A DNA stretch of 64,000 nt, from contig NZ_CP159534.1 in the NCBI RefSeq assembly GCF_040529335.1, forward strand, positions 2,914,001 through 2,978,000, read 5' to 3'. A program made the position numbers and the translations under genes. Position 1 is the first letter of the stretch; each line of letters begins with the position of its first letter. This DNA comes from Streptomyces sp. HUAS MG91 (GTDB lineage Bacteria > Actinomycetota > Actinomycetes > Streptomycetales > Streptomycetaceae). The notes beneath the pieces are model-generated. The model did no database searches. It saw only the letters and a list, made by a program, of their open reading frames with translations, and was not told the DNA's origin. Positions 27,150-33,734 of this stretch are shown in pieces.

Positions 27150-27941
27150 ATGAGTTCAGTTGCGCGCGCACGGCGTCGGGCCGGCGCGGCCGGTTCACTG
27201 CTGACCGCGGCCGTCGTGGCGGCGCTGGTCCTGCCCGCCACCGCGGTCGCGGACGACACACCGGGTCAGGGCAGCGACGAGGGGGGCAAGGTCATGAGCA
27301 AGGCGCCGGACGGCGTCGAGCCGACCACGACACTGCCCAAGAAGATCTCGGTCGACAACGCGACGGGAAAGACCAGGGATCTCGTCGCGACCGTCCACAA
27401 CAAGGGCACCAAGGACAGCGGGAAGATCTCTTTGGCGATCGTCGGGTTCGACGGGCTCACCGTAAAAGATGTACCCGGCTGCACACCTATTCCGAAGAAC
27501 AAGCTGGCGAAGGGTTCGAACAGCGGATTCAGCTGCCCGGTGTCGAATCTCGCGGCCGGGAAATCGAAATCGTTCCCGGTCTCCGCGACCTTCGATCTGT
27601 CGAAGACCGGGAAGATCTGTCTGCCGGTGCAGAGCGCGGACGGCAGGACGACGTTCTGGCAGCAGGGCCCGGTGCCGTTCGGCACGACCAGCCCCTCGCC
27701 GAACGCGCCGGTGACACCGCTGCTGCTCGACACGGTGAACAAGCCGGCCACCCCGGCAGGTGACAAGAGCGGTGGCAAGGGAGCCGGAAAGGGCGCCGGA
27801 AAGGGCGAGCTGCCCTCGACGGGCCCCGCCGACCGGGTGCTGCCGCTCGGCGCGGTGGGCGCGACGCTGATGGCGGCCGGCGGGGCGGGGCTGTGGTGGA
27901 CCCGGCGCCGCCCGTCGGAGGCGTCCTCGCCGACCCGCTGA
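27150..27941 (+). CDS. Secreted protein with LPSTG-type wall-sorting signal
   Basis: A 263-aa protein. A signal peptide (basic RARRRAG, hydrophobic core, cut near AVADD) leads to an exported domain of about 150 residues rich in Lys, Ser and Thr with two cysteines (PGCTP, FSCPV). A GGKGAGKGAGKGE linker follows, then the sorting signal LPSTG, a hydrophobic helix and an RRR tail. That is the sortase-substrate layout. Streptomycete class E sortases prefer LAXTG, so LPSTG may indicate another sortase or relaxed use. The exported domain looks like a beta-sandwich of unknown function. It is divergent from the kinase gene and ends in a perfect 20-bp terminator. Confidence 0.85.
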   Translation: MSSVARARRRAGAAGSLLTAAVVAALVLPATAVADDTPGQGSDEGGKVMSKAPDGVEPTTTLPKKISVDNATGKTRDLVATVHNKGTKDSGKISLAIVGFDGLTVKDVPGCTPIPKNKLAKGSNSGFSCPVSNLAAGKSKSFPVSATFDLSKTGKICLPVQSADGRTTFWQQGPVPFGTTSPSPNAPVTPLLLDTVNKPATPAGDKSGGKGAGKGAGKGELPSTGPADRVLPLGAVGATLMAAGGAGLWWTRRRPSEASSPTR

Positions 27942-27947
27942 AACGCA

Positions 27948-27991
27948 CGGAGTGCGGGGCACGGCTCGGGTGAGCCGTGCCCCGCACTCCG
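27948..27991. terminator. Bidirectional terminator between the LPSTG gene and bioY
   Basis: A perfect 20-bp stem, from CGGAGTGCGGGGCACGGCTC to its complement, closing loop GGGT. It is one of the longest uninterrupted hairpins in the window. Confidence 0.95.
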
Positions 27992-28006
27992 GGTCGGTCG
28001 GGCCGC

Positions 28007-28603
28007 CTACTTGTCGGCGAACTTCCAGGCGGCGGGCAGCGCGCCCATCGCCAGGACGGCCTTGAGCACGTCACCGATGAGGAACGGGGTCAGGCCCGCG
28101 GCGAGCGCGGCGCTCAGGCCCATGCCGGTGGAGAGCGCGAGGTACGGGACGCCGACCGCGTAGACGATGGCCTCGCCGATCAGGAAGGCGCGGGCGGTGC
28201 GCCACACCGAGCGGTCGTCGCCGCGCCGGGCGAGGGCGCCGACGGCCGAGGCGGCCAGCATCAGGCCGATGACGTAGCCGAACGACGCGGTCGCCCAGCC
28301 CGAGCCGCCCTCGGCGAACCACGGCATGCCGGCCATGCCCGCGAGCGCGTACAGGGCGAGCGAGAGGAAGCCGCGGCGGGCGCCGAGCGCGGTGCCGACG
28401 AGCAGCGCGGCGAAGGTCTGCCCGGTGACCGGCACCGGCGAGCCCGGGACGGGGATCGCGATCTGCGCGGCGATGCCGGTGAGGACGGCGCCGCCGACGA
28501 CCAGCGCCGCGCTCTTCGCGACGACGGCGGACCTGGTGCGGGAGGCGGGGAGGAGGTCGGCGAGGACCTTGCCCGGGCGGGCGACTGCGGCGGCGGTACT
28601 CAT
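28007..28603 (-). CDS. bioY: Biotin transporter S component BioY
   Basis: A 198-aa membrane protein of six helices. The BioY signatures are GSPVPVTGQTFAALLVGTALG near the start, GYVIGLMLAASAVG in the middle and a C-terminal TPFLIGDVLKAVLA. BioY is the biotin-binding subunit of ECF transporters. No bioM or bioN lies alongside, so it either shares a common energising module or works alone, as solitary BioY proteins do. The ATG at 28601-28603 was chosen because the family sequence starts there; the long frame upstream is spurious. Confidence 0.94.
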   Translation of the reverse strand: MSTAAAVARPGKVLADLLPASRTRSAVVAKSAALVVGGAVLTGIAAQIAIPVPGSPVPVTGQTFAALLVGTALGARRGFLSLALYALAGMAGMPWFAEGGSGWATASFGYVIGLMLAASAVGALARRGDDRSVWRTARAFLIGEAIVYAVGVPYLALSTGMGLSAALAAGLTPFLIGDVLKAVLAMGALPAAWKFADK

Positions 28604-28720
28604 GGGGACTCCGCGAGGTTCGTGGGTGGGCAGGGCGGGACGTGGTGACGCTATCCCAGGGGAGTTGAACCGATCACGGTCTCCGGTCGACAAAGGCTTG
28701 AGCGCGCGGTTGGTGGGCTC

Positions 28721-28742
28721 TGTACAAAGAAGCGCGTGTACA
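28721..28742. promoter_or_regulatory. TGTACA-N10-TGTACA dyad in the bioY/permease intergenic region
   Basis: Two identical self-complementary hexamers, TGTACA, are separated by 10 bp at 28721-28726 and 28737-28742. They lie 85-106 bp before permease 2 and about 120 bp upstream of the divergent bioY. This could be an operator for either gene. No regulator is identified. Confidence 0.35.
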
Positions 28743-28826
28743 CCGGCCGGGGCGTGACGCTCGTCACTGGGACGAGTCCGTTTTGCGCGCGAGGGCGCCC
28801 GAAAGCGAGACTGTAGGTTCCCGCCA

Positions 28827-30218
28827 ATGCTCAGATCGGCTGAACCCCCCATGCACGACGACGTACCGCCCGAACCACTCGCCGGGGGCCTCAAGCAGCG
28901 CCACCTCACCATGCTCGGCCTGGGCGGTGTCATCGGCGCCGGCCTCTTCGTCGGCTCGGGCGCCGGCATCCAGGTCGCGGGCCCCGGCATCGTCCTGTCG
29001 TATCTGATCGCGGGTGCCATCGCGATGTGCGTGATGCGGATGCTCGGCGAGATGTCGGCGGCGATGCCCGCGTCCGGCTCGTTCTCGGTGCACGCCGAGC
29101 GGGCGCTCGGCCGGTGGGCCGGGTTCAGCGCGGGCTGGCTGTACTGGTTCCTGCTCGTGGTGGTGCTGGCCGTGGAGGCGACGGGCGCAGCGCAGATCGC
29201 CAACGGCTGGGTGCCGGGCGTCCCCCAGTGGGCCTGGGTGCTGCTGTTCATGGTGGTGTTCACCGCGGCGAACCTGGCGGCGGTGAAGAACTTCGGCGAG
29301 TTCGAGTTCTGGTTCGCCACCCTCAAGGTCGTGGCGATCGTCGCGTTCCTGGTGCTCGGCACCCTCGCGATCTTCGGCCTGCTCCCCGACACCGACCCGG
29401 TCGGCCTGACCCATCTCACCGGCGACGGCGGCTTCCTGCCGAACGGCTGGCAGGGCGTGGTCTCCGGCGTGCTCGCGGTGGTCTTCGCGTTCGGCGGTCT
29501 GGAGGTCGTCACCATCGCGGCCGCCGAGTCCGACGACCCGGTGCGCTCGGTGGCGCGGGCGGTGCGCAGCGCGGTGTTCCGGATCCTGTTCTTCTACGTC
29601 GGTTCGATGCTGGTCATCGTCACGGTGCTGCCCTGGACCCAGCAGAAGGCGGGCATCAGCCCGTACGTCACCGTGCTCGACTCGATCGGCATCCCGTCGG
29701 CCGGCCAGATCATGAACATCGTCGTCTTCGTGGCGCTGCTGTCCGCGCTCAACGCCAATCTCTACGGCTCGTCCCGCATGATCTTCTCGCTGGCCGAGCG
29801 CTCCGAGGCGCCCCGGGCGCTGCTGAAGGTGGGCGGGGGCGGGGTGCCCCGGCGGGCGGTGCTCGCGTCGGTGGCGTTCGGCTTCGTCTCGGTACTGCTG
29901 AATCTGGAGTGGCCGGACACCGTCTTCCTCTACATGCTCAACTCCGTCGGCGCGGTGCTGCTGTTCGTGTGGGCGCTGATCGCACTGTCCCAGCTGCGGC
30001 TGCGGCGCCGGATCGAGCGGGAGGCCCCCGAGCGTCTCGTGCTGCGGATGTGGGCGTTCCCGTGGCTGACCTGGGCGGCGCTCGCGGCGATGGCGGCGGT
30101 CTTCGTGCTGATGCTGACCGACGACACGGCCCGGCCGCAGTTGCTGTGGTCGACCGGGGCGACGCTCGTGGTGCTCGCCGTCGCGGGTGTGCGGGAGCTG
30201 CGCGCACGGCGTGCCTGA
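28827..30218 (+). CDS. Amino-acid permease, APC superfamily (paralogue 2)
   Basis: A 463-aa twelve-helix permease with the motif LGGVIGAGLFVGSGAG in helix 1, very similar to the copies at 23922 and 30385. The frame opens at ATG 28827; an internal ATG at 28851 is an alternative, and neither has a clear ribosome site. It is likely a proton-coupled amino-acid importer of unknown specificity. A gap of 166 bp to the next permease makes separate promoters probable. Confidence 0.92.
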   Translation: MLRSAEPPMHDDVPPEPLAGGLKQRHLTMLGLGGVIGAGLFVGSGAGIQVAGPGIVLSYLIAGAIAMCVMRMLGEMSAAMPASGSFSVHAERALGRWAGFSAGWLYWFLLVVVLAVEATGAAQIANGWVPGVPQWAWVLLFMVVFTAANLAAVKNFGEFEFWFATLKVVAIVAFLVLGTLAIFGLLPDTDPVGLTHLTGDGGFLPNGWQGVVSGVLAVVFAFGGLEVVTIAAAESDDPVRSVARAVRSAVFRILFFYVGSMLVIVTVLPWTQQKAGISPYVTVLDSIGIPSAGQIMNIVVFVALLSALNANLYGSSRMIFSLAERSEAPRALLKVGGGGVPRRAVLASVAFGFVSVLLNLEWPDTVFLYMLNSVGAVLLFVWALIALSQLRLRRRIEREAPERLVLRMWAFPWLTWAALAAMAAVFVLMLTDDTARPQLLWSTGATLVVLAVAGVRELRARRA

Positions 30219-30384
30219 GCGTTCACCGTATGTCGACACGGGCATCGCCGAGTGTGAGCATCGTGTCCGTATTTCGGAAACGTCTTCCCAGTAAGCGGAT
30301 CGCCTGCTCAGACTGTGGCGGCTTTACGCGCTCATTACATGGGCGCACCCCCACCCCGTCTCAGCTACTGAACAGGGCAATTCC

Positions 30385-31806
30385 ATGTCTCGGACGTCCG
30401 CGCAGTCGCCGGCCGACGCGCAACCGTCGGCCGGCCGGCCCGACCAGCCGGTGGACACCTCGTCGCTCTCGCCCGGCCTGAAGCAGCGCCACCTCTCGAT
30501 GATCGCGCTCGGCGGTGTGATCGGCGCGGGGCTCTTCGTGGGCTCCGGCACCGCGATCGCCGCGGCCGGTCCGTCGATCATCCTCGCCTACGCGATATCG
30601 GGCGCCCTCGTGATGCTCGTGATGCGCATGCTGGGCGAGATGGCGGCGGCGTACCCGGCCTCCGGCTCGTTCTCCGTGCACTCCGAGCGGGCCATCGGTC
30701 CGTGGGCCGGGTTCACGGCGGGCTGGGCGTTCTGGTTCCTGCTGTGCGTGGCGGTGGGCCTCGAGGGCATCGGCGCGGCGGGCATCGTGCACGCGTGGGT
30801 GCCGGGCGTGCCCGAGTGGGCCTGGGTCGCGCTGTTCATGCTGCTGTTCACGGGCACGAACCTGGCGGCGGTGAAGAACTTCGGCGAGTTCGAGTTCTGG
30901 TTCGCCACGCTGAAGGTCGGCGCGATCGTGCTCTTCCTCGTCATCGGCGTGCTGGCGATCCTGGGCGTGCTGCCGGACGTCGACGCGCCGGGCATGTCGA
31001 ACCTCACCGGCCACGGCGGCTTCATGCCCAACGGCACCGAGGGGCTGATCGTCGGCCTGCTGGCCTCCGTCTTCGCGTACGGGGGCCTGGAGACCGTCAC
31101 CATCGCCGCCGCCGAGTCGGAGCACCCGGTGCAGGGTGTCGCCAAGGCGGTCCGCACGGCGATGTGGCGCATCGCGCTGTTCTACGTCGGCTCGATGGCC
31201 GTCGTCGTGGTGCTGCTGCCGTGGACGGCAAAGGAGATCCCGACCAAGGGCCCGTACGTCGCCACCCTCGACCACCTCGGCATCCCCGGCGCCGGCCAGA
31301 TCATGAACGTGGTCGTCCTGATCGCCCTGCTCTCCGCCATGAACGCCAACATCTACGGCGCCTCCCGCATGGCCACCTCGCTGGTCTCGCGCGGACTGGG
31401 CCCGAAGGCGATCGGCCGGATCCACGGCGGGGTGCCGCGCATCGCCGTCACGCTCTCCGCGGTCTTCGGCTTCGTGTGCGTGCTGCTCAGCTACTGGCGG
31501 CCCGACGACGTCTTCGCCTGGCTGCTCAACACCATCGGCGCGATCATCCTCGTCGTCTGGTTCTTCATCGCCTTCTCCCAGCTGGTGCTGCGCCGCAAGC
31601 TGGAGCGCGAGGCCCCGGAGAAGCTCGTCGTGAAGATGTGGGCGTACCCGTACCTCACGGTCGTCGCGCTCGTCGGCATGGTCGTGGTCTTCGTCCTGAT
31701 GGCCCGTGAGGCCGACACCCGGGTGCAGCTCTACTACACGGGCGGCCTCACCGTGATCCTCGCCGCCATCGGCTACGCGCGACAGAAGCTCGCCGAGAAG
31801 AAGTAG
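30385..31806 (+). CDS. Amino-acid permease, APC superfamily (paralogue 3)
   Basis: A 473-aa twelve-helix permease. A 33-residue polar N-terminus precedes the transporter core, which begins KQRHLSMIALGGVIGAGLFV. It shares the segment KNFGEFEFWFATLKV with paralogue 2, so these two are the closest pair and probably arose by local duplication; paralogue 1 is more distant (GSYGEFEFWFAGIKV). It ends in a strong terminator just before the sodF promoter. Substrate unknown. Confidence 0.93.
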   Translation: MSRTSAQSPADAQPSAGRPDQPVDTSSLSPGLKQRHLSMIALGGVIGAGLFVGSGTAIAAAGPSIILAYAISGALVMLVMRMLGEMAAAYPASGSFSVHSERAIGPWAGFTAGWAFWFLLCVAVGLEGIGAAGIVHAWVPGVPEWAWVALFMLLFTGTNLAAVKNFGEFEFWFATLKVGAIVLFLVIGVLAILGVLPDVDAPGMSNLTGHGGFMPNGTEGLIVGLLASVFAYGGLETVTIAAAESEHPVQGVAKAVRTAMWRIALFYVGSMAVVVVLLPWTAKEIPTKGPYVATLDHLGIPGAGQIMNVVVLIALLSAMNANIYGASRMATSLVSRGLGPKAIGRIHGGVPRIAVTLSAVFGFVCVLLSYWRPDDVFAWLLNTIGAIILVVWFFIAFSQLVLRRKLEREAPEKLVVKMWAYPYLTVVALVGMVVVFVLMAREADTRVQLYYTGGLTVILAAIGYARQKLAEKK

Positions 31807-31823
31807 TCCCCCGCGTACACCTG

Positions 31824-31857
31824 AAGGACCCCCGGGCCGCTCGGCCCGGGGGTCCTT
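31824..31857 (+). terminator. Terminator after permease 3
   Basis: Stem AAGGACCCCCGGGCC / GGCCCGGGGGTCCTT with a short loop, followed by CTCGTTG. It isolates the permease from sodF. Confidence 0.92.
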
Positions 31858-31893
31858 CTCGTTGCGCGCGGCACTGTTGCTGTTAGCCTGCAC

Positions 31894-31910
31894 TTGCGAA
31901 TAACTTGCAA
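31894..31910 (+). promoter_or_regulatory. Nur box upstream of sodF
   Basis: TTGCGA-ATAAC-TTGCAA fits the nickel-uptake-regulator consensus tTGCaa-N5-ttGCAA with one mismatch in a weakly conserved position. It lies 26-43 bp upstream of the sodF ATG, in the promoter zone. In S. coelicolor, Nur with Ni2+ represses the iron superoxide dismutase gene when the nickel enzyme is available. The match is seen directly; the consensus is recalled from the literature. Confidence 0.8.
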
Positions 31911-31936
31911 TAAGCAGCCGGAGGGCACGGAGAGAC

Positions 31937-32578
31937 ATGGCCACGTACACGCTTCCTGAACTTCCGTACGACTACGCGGCACTTGAGCCGGTCATCAACC
32001 CGCAGATCATCGAGCTGCACCACGACAAGCACCACGCGGCGTACGTGAAGGGCGCGAACGACACCCTGGAGCAGCTGGCGGAGGCCCGGGACAAGGAGCA
32101 GTGGGGCTCCATCAACGGGCTGGAGAAGAACCTGGCCTTCCACCTCTCCGGCCACATCCTGCACAGCATCTACTGGCACAACATGACCGGTGACGGCGGC
32201 GGCGAGCCGCTGGCCGCCGACGGCGTGGGCGACCTCGCCGACGCGATCACCGAGTCGTTCGGCTCGTTCGCCGGGTTCAAGGCGCAGCTGACCAAGGCCG
32301 CCGCGACGACGCAGGGCTCCGGCTGGGGCGTCCTCGCGTACGAGCCGGTGAGCGGGCGGCTGATCGTGGAGCAGATCTACGACCACCAGGGCAACGTGGG
32401 GCAGGGCTCGACCCCGATCCTCGTCTTCGACGCCTGGGAGCACGCCTTCTACCTGCAGTACAAGAACCAGAAGGTCGACTTCATCGAGGCCATGTGGGCC
32501 GTCGTCAACTGGCAGGACGTCGCCAAGCGTTACGCGGCCGCCAAGGAGCGGGCGTACAACCTGCTGCTGGTGCCCTGA
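31937..32578 (+). CDS. sodF: Iron superoxide dismutase
   Basis: A 213-aa Fe/Mn-family SOD that converts superoxide to oxygen and peroxide in the cytosol. The metal ligands are all present: His in LHHDKHH, His in HLSGHILH, and Asp and His in FDAWEHAF. The start [18 protein letters not shown] is the family start. The upstream Nur box is the hallmark of the streptomycete iron enzyme that is switched off by nickel, so sodF is preferred over a manganese form. The gene is monocistronic, with terminators on both sides. Confidence 0.95.
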   Translation: MATYTLPELPYDYAALEPVINPQIIELHHDKHHAAYVKGANDTLEQLAEARDKEQWGSINGLEKNLAFHLSGHILHSIYWHNMTGDGGGEPLAADGVGDLADAITESFGSFAGFKAQLTKAAATTQGSGWGVLAYEPVSGRLIVEQIYDHQGNVGQGSTPILVFDAWEHAFYLQYKNQKVDFIEAMWAVVNWQDVAKRYAAAKERAYNLLLVP

Positions 32579-32649
32579 GCCCCGGCTCCCCCGAACGCCC
32601 CGCCTCGTGATCGTCTTCTCAACCTTCACCCGGGCGGGCGGCTGAAAAG

Positions 32650-32686
32650 GACAGACCCCGCGAGGACGTGACTCGCGGGGTCTGTC
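32650..32686 (+). terminator. Terminator after sodF
   Basis: Stem GACAGACCCCGCGAG / CTCGCGGGGTCTGTC with a seven-base loop, 70 bp past the sodF stop. Confidence 0.9.
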
Positions 32687-32717
32687 GGTATGCGCGGTTC
32701 CGGGGCATCGTCGGTGC

Positions 32718-32939
32718 ATGCCGACCACACAGGTACGGGCCTGCCAGACGTGCAAGTCCGACGAGCCGCACCGCCATCTGACGGCGGAGGAGGCCACATG
32801 GCTGCGCGACAAGCGCGGCCTCAGGGACAGCGACAACACCCACGACTGGTGGAAGTGCGCCAGGGAAGGCTGCCGCACGATGCGGCACTACTGGAACCAC
32901 AGTCAGTGGGAGCAGCTGCCGCCGCCCGACGAGGACTGA
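32718..32939 (+). CDS. Small Cys-rich hypothetical protein
   Basis: A 73-aa protein with four cysteines in two groups (ACQTCKS near the start; KCAREGCRTM later) and several His and Trp residues, suggesting a zinc-ribbon-like metal site. It is acidic at the C-terminus (PPPDED). Codon use is streptomycete. No ribosome site is obvious before the ATG, and the sodF hairpin ends 31 bp upstream, so its own promoter overlaps that hairpin or the transcript reads through. It is convergent with the DsbA-fold gene, 2 bp between stops. Function unknown. Confidence 0.75.
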   Translation: MPTTQVRACQTCKSDEPHRHLTAEEATWLRDKRGLRDSDNTHDWWKCAREGCRTMRHYWNHSQWEQLPPPDED

Positions 32940-32941
32940 CC

Positions 32942-33583
32942 TCAGTCGAAGACCGGGCCCTGCGTACGCGTCCGCTTGATCTCGTAGAAGCCCGGGACCG
33001 AGGCGACGAGCAGGGTGCCGTCCCAGAGCTTGGCGGCCTCCTCACCCTTGGGGGCCGGGGTGACGACCGGGCCGAAGAAGGCGATCTGCTCGCCGTCGGC
33101 GCCGGGCACCGCGATGACCGGGGTGCCGACGTCCTGGCCGACCTTGTCGATGCCCTCCTTGTGGGAGGCGCGCAGCTCGGGCTCGTACTTCGTGCCGTCC
33201 CAGTGGTCGAGGAGCGAGGCGGGCAGGCCGACCTCCTCCAGGGCGCCGGCGACGGCCTCCTTCGTGGGGCCCTCGCCGCGGTTGTGGATCCGGGTGCCGA
33301 GCGCGGTGTACAGGGCGCCGAGGACCTCGGGGCCGTGCTCCTCCTGCGCGGCGATGACGACCCGGACCGGGCCCCAGGCCTTGGTCGCGAGCATCTCGCG
33401 GTACTCCTCGGGCAGCTCGTCGAGCCGGTTCTCGTTGAGGACGGCGAGGCTCATCAGGTGCCAGCGGACCTCGACGTCCCGGACCTTCTCGACTTCGAGC
33501 ATCCAGCGCGAGGTCATCCAGGCCCAGGGGCACAGGGGATCGAACCAGAAGTCGACGGGGGTCTTCTCAGCCGTGGTGGACAT
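32942..33583 (-). CDS. DsbA-fold protein of the mycothiol-dependent nitroreductase (Rv2466c) family
   Basis: A 213-aa thioredoxin-fold protein with a helical insertion. It starts MSTTAEKTPVDFWFDPLCPW. The active-site motif is CPWA, so only the first cysteine is present, as in a monothiol enzyme that relies on an external thiol. The cis-Pro loop GTPVIAV is in place. Close family members use mycothiol as reductant and handle nitro compounds or S-mycothiolated proteins. That function is inferred from family only. It is divergent from pepN with 151 bp between the starts. Confidence 0.85.
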   Translation of the reverse strand: MSTTAEKTPVDFWFDPLCPWAWMTSRWMLEVEKVRDVEVRWHLMSLAVLNENRLDELPEEYREMLATKAWGPVRVVIAAQEEHGPEVLGALYTALGTRIHNRGEGPTKEAVAGALEEVGLPASLLDHWDGTKYEPELRASHKEGIDKVGQDVGTPVIAVPGADGEQIAFFGPVVTPAPKGEEAAKLWDGTLLVASVPGFYEIKRTRTQGPVFD

Positions 33584-33734
33584 GGTTCTCCTCAGAAGTC
33601 ACCGGGTGGTCTTGCCTGCGGCAACGCGACGGCCGCCGCCCTCATTCCCGTGCGAGGATCGTGGGAGCTCAACAGTCCTGACGAGTCCCGCACAGTCCCA
33701 CAAGGACGCCGCACCGTACGAAGGAGTACCGCCC

